Shown here piece by piece: positions 35,336 to 43,526 of a stretch of 64,000 bases of DNA. The translations under genes were made by a program, and so were the position numbers. The DNA lies in assembly GCA_002377695.1 (NCBI GenBank), contig DFQH01000009.1:62001-126000 (forward strand), given 5' to 3'. The stretch is from Citromicrobium sp. UBA3494 (GTDB lineage: Bacteria; Pseudomonadota; Alphaproteobacteria; Sphingomonadales; Sphingomonadaceae). Every line of letters begins with the position of its first letter. Positions within the stretch are counted from its first letter, which is position 1. Under the pieces are notes generated by a model, which did no database searches, was not told the DNA's origin, and worked only from the letters and a program-made list of their open reading frames with translations.

Positions 35336-35403
35336 GCCGCTTCCTCACGGGGCGTCCCAAGCGGAACGCCCTGAATGCAGGCCCTGAAAAGCGGGCCATG
35401 TGT

Positions 35404-35490
35404 GCGGTCGTGGCGGAACTGGTAGACGCGCAACGTTGAGGTCGTTGTGGCCGCAAGGCCGTGGAAGTTCGAGTCTTCTCGACCGCACCA
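35404..35490 (+). tRNA. tRNA-Leu (anticodon GAG)
   Basis: The acceptor stem GCGGTCG pairs perfectly with CGACCGC, and the 3' CCA is encoded (35488-35490). The anticodon arm CAACG-TTGAGGT-CGTTG gives anticodon GAG. A long class II variable arm (TGGCCGCAAGGCCG) and T-loop GTTCGAGTC complete the structure, as expected of tRNA-Leu. Confidence 0.96.
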
Positions 35491-35606
35491 AAACTCTCAT
35501 ATTCATGGGCCTTACGGGGCCGTTCGAAGGATTCGCGGCCTTAACAATAGGCGAACTGCGGACCTTTTTGATGCGTCCGTGAATTGGTCGGTCAAAGGAG
35601 GCACCC

Positions 35607-36116
35607 TTGGCCGAAACGATCTCCATCAACGGAACCGCCCATCCGATCCCCGACGATCCGCGGATCACCCTGCTCGATTTCCTGCGGCACGACCTGCGGC
35701 TGACAGGCACCAAGAAGGGCTGCGATCACGGCCAGTGCGGGGCCTGCACGGTGATCGTCAACGGCATGCGCATCAACAGCTGCCTTACGCTGGCCGCGAT
35801 GCACGAAGGCGACGAGGTGACCACCATCGAAGGCCTCGGCACGCCGGACGCCCCCTCCCCCATGCAGCGGGCGTTCCTTGAAAACGATGGCTACCAGTGC
35901 GGCTATTGCACGCCGGGGCAGATCTGCTCCGCCACCGCGATGCTGGGCGAGATCGCCAATGGCTGGCCAAGCGATGCGAGCGAGACGCTCGACGGACCGA
36001 TCGAAGCGACCGGCGATGAAATCCGCGAACGGATGAGCGGCAACCTGTGCCGCTGCGGTGCCTATGCGAATATCGTCGCCGCCATCCGGGGCGTCGCTGC
36101 GGAGGAAGGCGCATGA
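35607..36116 (+). CDS. Aldehyde oxidoreductase 2Fe-2S subunit (PaoA/YagT-like)
   Basis: The 169-residue small subunit of a xanthine-oxidase-family enzyme starts at a TTG with an excellent AAAGGAGG Shine-Dalgarno. It has a plant-type ferredoxin domain ([20 protein letters not shown], plus a later Cys) and a helical second 2Fe-2S domain ([11 protein letters not shown] and [11 protein letters not shown]). It passes electrons from the molybdenum site to FAD. It lacks the Tat signal of E. coli PaoA, so this complex is probably cytoplasmic. It overlaps the FAD subunit by ATGA. Confidence 0.93.
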   Translation: MAETISINGTAHPIPDDPRITLLDFLRHDLRLTGTKKGCDHGQCGACTVIVNGMRINSCLTLAAMHEGDEVTTIEGLGTPDAPSPMQRAFLENDGYQCGYCTPGQICSATAMLGEIANGWPSDASETLDGPIEATGDEIRERMSGNLCRCGAYANIVAAIRGVAAEEGA

Positions 36117-37099
36117 GGCCGTTCCAGTATGACCGCGCCCGGACGCTGACCGACGCCGTGCAGATCACGCAGGGCGAGGATGCGATGGCCATCGCCGGCG
36201 GCACGAACCTGCTCGACCTGATGAAGCTGCAGGTGGAAACGCCGGGCAAGCTGGCGGACATCAACCGCGTGGGCCTCGGCGAGATTGCGGACACCGATGG
36301 CGGCGGCCTGCGCATCGGCGCGCTGGCCACCAATACCGCCACTGCAGTCCACCCCCGCGTGCGCGCCGACTACCCCGTCCTGTCCCGCGCGATCCTCGCC
36401 GGGGCGACCCAGCAATTGCGCAACAAGGCGACGACCGGCGGCAACCTGTGCCAGCGCACGCGCTGCTACTACTTCATGAATATCGACCAGCCCTGCAACA
36501 AGCGCGAGCCGGGCAGCGGCTGCGGCGCGCTGGACGGAATCGCAAAGCTGCACGCCGTGCTGGGTGCGAGCGGTGAATGCATCGCCACCTATCCCGGCGA
36601 CATGGCCGTGGCGCTGAGCGCGCTGGACGCCAGCGTTGAGATAACCGGCAGCGACGGTATGGAACGCACCATCCCGGTGCGCGATTTTCATTGCCTCCCC
36701 GGCGATACGCCGTGGCGCGACAATGTGCTGGAGCCGGGCGAGATCATCACCGCGGTAACGCTGCCCGCGCCCGTCGGCGGAACGCAGCTCTACCGCAAGG
36801 TGCGCGAGAGATCCTCCTACGCCTTCGCGCTCGTCTCCGTCGCGGCGATTGTCGAGATGCAGGACGGCGTCTTCACCCGCGCCGACCTCTCCTTCGGCGG
36901 GCTTGCCCACAAGCCGTGGCACGATCCGCGCATTGCGCAGGCGCTCGTCGGCAATGCGCCATCCGCGCAGCTTTTCGACCGCGCTGCGGACATCCTGCTG
37001 GAGGAGGCGCAGGGCCACGGCGAAAACGATTTCAAGATACCGTTGGCCCGGCGCACGCTGCACGCGGTGCTGGAACAGGCATCGGAGAACGCGGCATGA
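36113..37099 (+). CDS. Aldehyde oxidoreductase FAD-binding subunit (PaoB/YagS-like)
   Basis: The 328-residue subunit has the FAD PP-loop AIAGGTNLLDLMKL and the second FAD segment ATQQLRNKATTGGNLCQRTRC. A cysteine cluster between about residues 112 and 140 (CQRTRCYYFMNIDQPCNKREPGSGC) follows. That four-Cys insertion is known from PaoB, where it binds an extra 4Fe-4S cluster, and separates this group from ordinary xanthine dehydrogenase FAD subunits. The start is ATG 36113, coupled to the upstream stop; its stop overlaps the next gene the same way. Confidence 0.93.
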   Translation: MRPFQYDRARTLTDAVQITQGEDAMAIAGGTNLLDLMKLQVETPGKLADINRVGLGEIADTDGGGLRIGALATNTATAVHPRVRADYPVLSRAILAGATQQLRNKATTGGNLCQRTRCYYFMNIDQPCNKREPGSGCGALDGIAKLHAVLGASGECIATYPGDMAVALSALDASVEITGSDGMERTIPVRDFHCLPGDTPWRDNVLEPGEIITAVTLPAPVGGTQLYRKVRERSSYAFALVSVAAIVEMQDGVFTRADLSFGGLAHKPWHDPRIAQALVGNAPSAQLFDRAADILLEEAQGHGENDFKIPLARRTLHAVLEQASENAA

Positions 37100-39288
37100 G
37101 CGTACATTTCAAGCAGGACGAGCCCGATACTTCCAACCGTCTCGACGACATGAAGCAGGGCGTGATCGGCGCGCCGCTGCCGCGCGTCGAGGGCATGGCG
37201 AAAGTCACCGGTACGGCGCCCTATGCGGCCGAATACCCGGTGGAGAACTGCGCCGAGGGCGTGCTCGTCACTTCGACGATTACGCGTGGTGAAGTGACGC
37301 GGATCGACAAGGACAGCGTCCTTTCCATGCCCGGCGTGATCGCGGTGATCGACGACGAGCGGCTGATTACCCGCCCCGCGCAGGGCACTGCGAACGAAGC
37401 GCCGCAGCAGAAGCCGAAAAGCGTTTCCTACTGGGGCCAGCCCATCGCGCTGGTCGTGGCCGAAACCTTCGAACAGGCGCGCGACGCGGCCAAGCATCTG
37501 AAGGTCGAATACCGCGAGGATGAAGGCGCCCCGCTCTCCCCCGACGCGGTCGAGCCCGAAGAGCAGGAGGGCGAGACCGTCCACCAGGGCGACCTGGCGC
37601 ACGCCATGGCTCAGGCCGCGCACAGCGTGGACGTGACCTTTACCACCAAGGGCCACTCCTCGGCAGCGATGGAGCCGCATGCCGCGATCGCGCAATGGGA
37701 TGGCGAGTGCCTGACGGTCCATGCCTCGCTCCAGATGCTGAATTACAATATCACCGAGCTCGCCGATGCCGTGGGGCTGGCCGAAAGCAAGGTTCGCCTG
37801 ATCTCGCGCTTCGTGGGCGGCGGGTTCGGATCGAAGCTGGGCATCAGCGAAGACGTGGTTTCGGCATCGCTCGCCGCCATGCAGCTGGGCCGCCCGGTGC
37901 GGGTCGTGCTGTCGCGCCAGCAGGTGCTCCAGTGCATCATGCGCCGCTCGGAAACGACGCAGCGCTTCCGGCTGGCCGCAGACGAGAATGGCAGGCTGAC
38001 CGGCTTCGGGCACGAAGCGCTGGTCTCCAACCTGCCGGGCGAGTCCTTTGCCGAGCCGGTGCTGCAATCCTCGCACTTCCTCTATGCAGGGCAGAACCGC
38101 GAGCTGATGCTCAAGCTCGCGCGCATCCACCGGATGACCGCCGGATCGGTGCGCGCGCCGGGCGAGGCGGTGGGCATGCCCGCGCTCGAAGGGGCGATGG
38201 ATGTGCTTGCACGGAAAATCGGGATCGACCCGGTCGAGCTGCGCCTGCGCAATATCCCGGAAGACAATCCCGAAGAAGGCCTGCCCTTCTCCTCCCACAA
38301 GCTCGCAGAATGTCTGCGCCAGGGCGCCGAAGCGTTCGGGTGGGACCCCGGCCCGCGCAAACCGCGCCACACGCGCGAAGGCGAATGGTGGGTCGGCACC
38401 GGCATGGCCAGCGCGGCGCGCGTGCACAATGTCGGCGAAGCAAGGGCGCGCGTCACGCTGAAAGCCGATGGCACGGCGCTGGTCGAAACCGACATGACCG
38501 ATATCGGCACCGGCACCTATACGATCCTGGCGCAGATCGCGGGCGAGATGCTGGGGCTCGATCCGGACAAGGTGCTGGTCGAGCTTGGCGATACGCGCCA
38601 CCCCAGGGGCTCGGGCTCGGGCGGCAGCTGGGGCGCGGCCTCGACCGGTTCCGCAGTCTACGTCGCCTGCACCGCGCTGCGCGAAGAACTGGCCCGGCGT
38701 GCCGGGATCGCCGAAGACGAGCTCGACCTGTCCAACGGCAGGACGCAGACCGGACAGACCCTGACCGATCTTCTGGGTGGCAAGGACATGGCGCGCGAAG
38801 GGCACTACGAGCCCGGCGATATCGCCGCCGATTTCACCGCTTCGGGCTTCGGGGCGTTCTTCGCGCAGGTCCGGGTCAACCGCTTCACCGGCGAAACCCG
38901 CGTAGACCGGATGCTCGGCGCCTTCGGCTTCGGCCGCGTTCTCAACCACAAGACCGCCCGCTCGCAGTGCATCGGCGGGATTACCTGGAGCATTGGGGCC
39001 GCGCTGACCGAAGCGCTGGAGTTCGATCCGCGCGACGGGCACCTCGTGAACTGCGACCTCGCCGAATATCACGTGCCCGTTAATCGCGACGTGCCCGATC
39101 TCGAGGTCCTGATGGTCGAGGAACGCGACCCGGCGGCCAGCCCGATCCAGGCAAAAGGTATCGGCGAACTGGGCATGTGCGGAGGCGCGGCGGCCATCGG
39201 AAACGCGATCTTCGACGCAAGCGGTGCGCGCATTTTCGATTACCCGATGACCCCGGACAGGGTGCTGGCGACCATGCCGGTCGACTGA
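37096..39288 (+). CDS. Aldehyde oxidoreductase molybdenum-binding subunit (PaoC/YagR-like)
   Basis: The 730-residue large subunit starts at the ATG overlapping the paoB stop. Landmarks are GAPLPRVEGMAKVTGTAPYAAEY, AMEPHAAIAQWDG, RFVGGGFGSKLG, SVRAPGEAVG, GSGSGGSWGAAS, and the catalytic-Glu region GIGELGMCGGAAAIGNAI near the C terminus. The family oxidises aldehydes to acids using a molybdopterin cofactor (the cytosine dinucleotide form in E. coli PaoC). No XdhC/PaoD-type cofactor-insertion gene is adjacent. It is followed after 99 bases by the 5-oxoprolinase gene on the same strand. Confidence 0.94.
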   Translation: MSVHFKQDEPDTSNRLDDMKQGVIGAPLPRVEGMAKVTGTAPYAAEYPVENCAEGVLVTSTITRGEVTRIDKDSVLSMPGVIAVIDDERLITRPAQGTANEAPQQKPKSVSYWGQPIALVVAETFEQARDAAKHLKVEYREDEGAPLSPDAVEPEEQEGETVHQGDLAHAMAQAAHSVDVTFTTKGHSSAAMEPHAAIAQWDGECLTVHASLQMLNYNITELADAVGLAESKVRLISRFVGGGFGSKLGISEDVVSASLAAMQLGRPVRVVLSRQQVLQCIMRRSETTQRFRLAADENGRLTGFGHEALVSNLPGESFAEPVLQSSHFLYAGQNRELMLKLARIHRMTAGSVRAPGEAVGMPALEGAMDVLARKIGIDPVELRLRNIPEDNPEEGLPFSSHKLAECLRQGAEAFGWDPGPRKPRHTREGEWWVGTGMASAARVHNVGEARARVTLKADGTALVETDMTDIGTGTYTILAQIAGEMLGLDPDKVLVELGDTRHPRGSGSGGSWGAASTGSAVYVACTALREELARRAGIAEDELDLSNGRTQTGQTLTDLLGGKDMAREGHYEPGDIAADFTASGFGAFFAQVRVNRFTGETRVDRMLGAFGFGRVLNHKTARSQCIGGITWSIGAALTEALEFDPRDGHLVNCDLAEYHVPVNRDVPDLEVLMVEERDPAASPIQAKGIGELGMCGGAAAIGNAIFDASGARIFDYPMTPDRVLATMPVD

Positions 39289-39387
39289 CACCGATCGCCG
39301 CACCTTCGGGCAGCGCGATTGGACTTGTCGGAGCTTGCGCCTAGAACGCAGGTTCTACTCCCACACCGGCAAGGCGAGCGATAGATT

Positions 39388-42300
39388 TTGACCGATACAT
39401 CCCGTGCATGGCGCTTCGCGGTCGATCGCGGCGGAACCTTCACCGATGTCGTCGCAACCACGCCCGACGGCCAGCTGGTGACCGACAAGCTGCTGTCCGA
39501 GAATCCGGGCCATTACGATGACGCCGCGACCGAAGCGGTGCGGCGCCTGATGGATGAACATGGTGACGCGCCCATTGCCGAACTGCGGATCGGGACCACG
39601 GTGGCCACCAACGCGCTGCTCGAACGCAAGGGGGAGCGCCTGGCCCTCGTCACCACGCGCGGCCTTGGCGATGCCCTGCGGATCGGAACGCAGGCCCGTC
39701 CGGAGATTTTCGCCCGGCACATCATCCTGCCCGAGCAGCTGCCTGCCAAAGTTATCGAGATAGACGAGCGGATCGGTGCGGACGGCACGGTGCTTGCGCC
39801 GCTGGACAAGGACTCGGCGCGCGCCAGCCTCGCGGCCCTGCGCGAGGAAGGCTTCGATGCCATCGCCATCGTGCTGATGCACGGCTGGAAATACCGAGAG
39901 CACGAGGCGCAACTTGCCGCCCTGGCGCGTGAGATCGGCTTCGCGCAGGTCAGCGTCAGCCACGAGGTCGCGCCGCTCATCAAGCTGATCCCGCGCGGCG
40001 ATACCACCGTGGTCGATTCCTACCTTTCGCCAGTACTGAGGCGCTACACCGATGGCCTTCAGCGGGACCTGCCGCCGGTCGAACGGCTGCGCTTCATGCA
40101 ATCCAATGGCGGGCTGGCCGAGGTCGGCGCGTTCCGGGGCAAGGACGCGATCCTTTCGGGCCCGGCGGGGGGCGTCGTCGGCATGGTCAAGGCGGGCGAA
40201 GCGCTTGGCCATCACAAGCTGATCGGGTTCGACATGGGGGGGACCAGCACCGACGTCGCGCATTATGCGGGCGAGCTGGAGCTGGCGGCAGAGAACATGG
40301 TTGCAGGCGTTCGGGTGGCCGCACCGATGATGCAGATCCACACCGTGGCCGCGGGCGGAGGCTCGGTCTGCAGCTACGATGGCGCGCGCTTCCGCGTCGG
40401 CCCGGAAAGCGCGGGCGCGAACCCCGGCCCTGCCTGCTACCGCAAGGGCGGGCCGCTGACCGTGACCGACTGCAACCTGTACCTCGGCCGGATCGACCCT
40501 GCCTTCTTTCCCAGCGTGTTCGGCCCGAAGGGGGACGAACCGCTCGACCCGGCTGCCTCCGAGGCGCGGCTGGAAGAGATCGCCGCCGCCCTGCCCGAAG
40601 CAAGGCCGCTCCATGAGATTGCCCGAGGGTTCCTGTCCATCGCGGTCGACAACATGGCCAATGCAATCCGGAAGATTTCGGTCGCGCGCGGGCACGATGT
40701 TACCGAATATGCGCTCGCCTGCTTCGGCGGCGCGGGCGGACAGCATGCCTGCAAGGTGGCCGACGAACTGGGGATCGAGACGGTGCTGGTGCATCCGCTG
40801 GCAGGCATCCTTTCCGCCTTCGGGATCGGCCTTGCCCCCGTGAAGGCGATCCACGAGGTCAGCCTTGTTCGCCCGCTGCACGAAGGTTTCGCCGACCAGC
40901 TTGGCGCACTGAAGGAAGAGGCGCGGGCGGCGCTGACACAGCAGGGCATCGCGTCTGCTGATATCGCGCTGGTCTCGCGTGCGCGGCTGCGTTTTCGCGG
41001 CAGCGATTCCCTTCTCACGGTCGAATGCGCCCAGGAAGACGCGATGGATGCCGCCTTCCGCGTCCAGCACCGCCAGCGCTACGGCTATTCCGATGCCGAT
41101 GCCGAAATCGTGATCGAAGCGCTGAGCGTCGAAGCCAGCGGCCTGTCGGGCGGGCTCGGCAATGCGCAGGTCGACCCGGTCGAGACGCGGGGCGAAGCTT
41201 CGGGCGACTGGCCCACACGCGGGCGTAGCGCACTCAAGCCGGGCGAAGCCGTGGCGGGCCCCGCCCTGATCATCGATCCGGGTTCGACCACGGTGGTGGA
41301 CGAAGGGTGGGAGGCGAAGCTGGCCGATGAAGGCAGCCTTGTGCTGTCACGCACCGCGCCACTGCAACGCGCGCGCGCGGTCGGGACGCAAGTCGATCCG
41401 GTCCGGCTGGAGATCTTCAACAACCTGTTCATGGCGATTGCCGAGGAAATGGGCGTGGTGCTGCAGAACACCGCAACCTCGGTAAACATCAAGGAACGGC
41501 TCGATTTCTCCTGCGCGCTGTTCGATGCGACCGGCGCGCTGATCGCCAACGCGCCGCACATCCCCGTCCACCTCGGCAGCATGGGCGACAGTGTCGCGCG
41601 CGTGCTCGAAGTGCGTGGCCCGGGCGAGGATGGAAAGCCGCGCGACGGGCGCGGGCTGCGGCGCGGCGATGCCTATGCGGTCAACGATCCGTTCCGGGGC
41701 GGCACCCACCTGCCCGATATCACCGTGATCGTACCCGTATTCTACGACGATGCGGCAACCAAGCCCGATGCCTTCGTCGCAGCGCGCGGCCATCATGCCG
41801 ATATCGGCGGGATCGCCCCCGGCTCCATGCCGCCGGAGAGCACGACGATCGAGCAGGAGGGCGTTCTGATCGACAATCTCCTGCTGGTCGACGAGGGCAC
41901 GTTTTGCGAGGACGCGGTGCGGCAGGTGCTGGCCGACGCGAAGTATCCGGCCCGCAATCCCGACCGCAACCTGTCCGACCTGCGCGCCCAGCTGGCCGCG
42001 TGCACGCGCGGCAGCGAACTGCTGCACCAGGCAGCGGGCGAGCGCGGGGCGGAGATGGTCACCGCCTATATGGGCCACGTTCTCGCCAATGCGGAAGAAA
42101 GCGTACGCGCCCTGCTGGGGCAGCTTGAAGACGGCAGCTTCACCTATCCGATGGACAACGGCGCGCAGATCACGGTGAGCATCCGGATCGACGATGCCAG
42201 CCGCTCCGCAGTGTTCGACTTTACCGGGACGAGCAAGCAGCAGCCCAACAATTTCAACGCGCCCCGCTCCATCACCCGGGCTGCCGCGCTCTACGTGCTG

Positions 42301-42954
42301 CGCACGCTGATCGACGATCCGATCCCGATGAACGATGGCTGCCTGCGCCCTGTTGAACTGATCGTGCCGGAAGGCTCGATGCTCAATCCGATGCCGGGCG
42401 CGGCGGTGGTCGCAGGCAATGTCGAGACGAGCCAGGTCGTCACTGATTGCCTGTTTGCCGCCACAGGCCGCCTTGCGCCATCGCAGGGCACGATGAACAA
42501 CTTCACCTTCGGGAACGAGGCGCACCAGTATTACGAAACGATCGCCGGCGGATCGGGTGCGGGGCCGGACCATGACGGCACCAGCGCCGTACAGACGCAC
42601 ATGACCAATTCGCGCCTGACGGACCCGGAGGTGCTGGAAACCCGCCTGCCCGTCCGGCTGGAAAGCTTCGCCATCCGCCACCGGTCGGGCGGCGAAGGAG
42701 CGCATCGTGGCGGCGATGGGGTAGAGCGGCGGATCACGTTTCTCGAGCCGATGCGCGCCAACATCCTTGCCAATCGGCGCGCGGTGCCCCCGCGCGGCAT
42801 CCTTGGCGGTGAGGATGCGCTCCCCGGCCAGAACTGGGTGGAACGCAGCGACGGATCGCGCGAGGATCTGGCCGCGACCGGATCAGCCGACATGGAGCCG
42901 GGCGACAGCTTCGTCATCCTGACGCCGGGCGGCGGCGGTTGCGGAGCGTCCTGA
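39388..42954 (+). CDS. ATP-dependent 5-oxoprolinase / hydantoinase A-B fusion
   Basis: The 1188-residue protein joins both halves that are often separate genes. The HyuA-like half is about 1-680 (FAVDRGGTFTDVVATTPDG, GFDMGGTSTDVAHYAG, ACFGGAGGQHACKVADELG). The HyuB-like half is about 690-1188 (RLEIFNNLFMAIAEEMGVVLQNTATSVNIKERLDFSCALFD, GHHADIGGIAPGSMPP, HRGGDGVERRITF). This matches eukaryotic-type OPLAH, which opens 5-oxoproline to glutamate with ATP. It starts at a TTG after AAGGCGAG. With the ggt gene at the other end of the window, it could complete gamma-glutamyl recycling. The alternative is N-methylhydantoin or another cyclic amide as substrate. Confidence 0.92.
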   Translation: MTDTSRAWRFAVDRGGTFTDVVATTPDGQLVTDKLLSENPGHYDDAATEAVRRLMDEHGDAPIAELRIGTTVATNALLERKGERLALVTTRGLGDALRIGTQARPEIFARHIILPEQLPAKVIEIDERIGADGTVLAPLDKDSARASLAALREEGFDAIAIVLMHGWKYREHEAQLAALAREIGFAQVSVSHEVAPLIKLIPRGDTTVVDSYLSPVLRRYTDGLQRDLPPVERLRFMQSNGGLAEVGAFRGKDAILSGPAGGVVGMVKAGEALGHHKLIGFDMGGTSTDVAHYAGELELAAENMVAGVRVAAPMMQIHTVAAGGGSVCSYDGARFRVGPESAGANPGPACYRKGGPLTVTDCNLYLGRIDPAFFPSVFGPKGDEPLDPAASEARLEEIAAALPEARPLHEIARGFLSIAVDNMANAIRKISVARGHDVTEYALACFGGAGGQHACKVADELGIETVLVHPLAGILSAFGIGLAPVKAIHEVSLVRPLHEGFADQLGALKEEARAALTQQGIASADIALVSRARLRFRGSDSLLTVECAQEDAMDAAFRVQHRQRYGYSDADAEIVIEALSVEASGLSGGLGNAQVDPVETRGEASGDWPTRGRSALKPGEAVAGPALIIDPGSTTVVDEGWEAKLADEGSLVLSRTAPLQRARAVGTQVDPVRLEIFNNLFMAIAEEMGVVLQNTATSVNIKERLDFSCALFDATGALIANAPHIPVHLGSMGDSVARVLEVRGPGEDGKPRDGRGLRRGDAYAVNDPFRGGTHLPDITVIVPVFYDDAATKPDAFVAARGHHADIGGIAPGSMPPESTTIEQEGVLIDNLLLVDEGTFCEDAVRQVLADAKYPARNPDRNLSDLRAQLAACTRGSELLHQAAGERGAEMVTAYMGHVLANAEESVRALLGQLEDGSFTYPMDNGAQITVSIRIDDASRSAVFDFTGTSKQQPNNFNAPRSITRAAALYVLRTLIDDPIPMNDGCLRPVELIVPEGSMLNPMPGAAVVAGNVETSQVVTDCLFAATGRLAPSQGTMNNFTFGNEAHQYYETIAGGSGAGPDHDGTSAVQTHMTNSRLTDPEVLETRLPVRLESFAIRHRSGGEGAHRGGDGVERRITFLEPMRANILANRRAVPPRGILGGEDALPGQNWVERSDGSREDLAATGSADMEPGDSFVILTPGGGGCGAS

Positions 42955-43052
42955 GGCGGCCGATCGGGGGGCGAAGAATTGCGGGGTAGACGCTGCGCGA
43001 ATTCGGCTGCAGGATCGCAGCGCAATCCATCGGTCTTATCGGGGAATGGATC

Positions 43053-43508
43053 ATGCGTCTTGCCACATGTACCGCGATCGCCATGGGCCTCGTCCTGGCG
43101 GGATGTTCCGAGCAGAAGAAGGACGGAGCGCGCGACGACGCCGTACCGGCTTTCGATCAGTCGCTCGTGCCCACTGTAATGGCAATCCAGACCGCCGAAC
43201 CCGCCGGGCAGGCCCTGAACAAATGGCTGGTCGGCACTTGGTCCCACGATGGAAGCTGCGCCTCCGATTTCGTGTCGGTTTATGACGCTGACGGCACCAT
43301 GCACACCGACAGCGAAGCGGGCACGTGGGAGGCGTCGGGCACCACGGTGACAGAGAGCATCACCGAACAGTTCGAGATGGGCGAGCCCGACACGGTCCGG
43401 CTCGATCCGCCGCTCGTGCGGGAGGTGGAAGTGGAGCGGATAGACGATACGCACGCCATTTTCCGGTACGACGGCTACACCTCCCGCTCCACCAAATGTC
43501 AGGCATGA
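43053..43508 (+). CDS. Small lipoprotein
   Basis: The 151-residue protein has a lipoprotein signal with lipobox LAGC (lipidated Cys18) after MRLATCTAIAMGLV. The mature domain has an NKWLVGTWSHDGSC start and a run of short strands (FVSVYDADGTMHTDSEAGTWEASGTTVTESI), i.e. a small beta-barrel of the kind seen in lipocalin-like or DUF lipoproteins. There are two further cysteines in the mature part. Function is unknown. It is convergent with the PEPC-like gene, 18 bases apart. Confidence 0.8.
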   Translation: MRLATCTAIAMGLVLAGCSEQKKDGARDDAVPAFDQSLVPTVMAIQTAEPAGQALNKWLVGTWSHDGSCASDFVSVYDADGTMHTDSEAGTWEASGTTVTESITEQFEMGEPDTVRLDPPLVREVEVERIDDTHAIFRYDGYTSRSTKCQA

Positions 43509-43526
43509 AGCCCGGCGCAGGCGCGT

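Noticed and set aside
36817..39303. An 828-codon open frame on the minus strand
   Set aside because: It is antisense to the aldehyde oxidoreductase large subunit and has low-complexity His/Arg/Gln-rich sequence.
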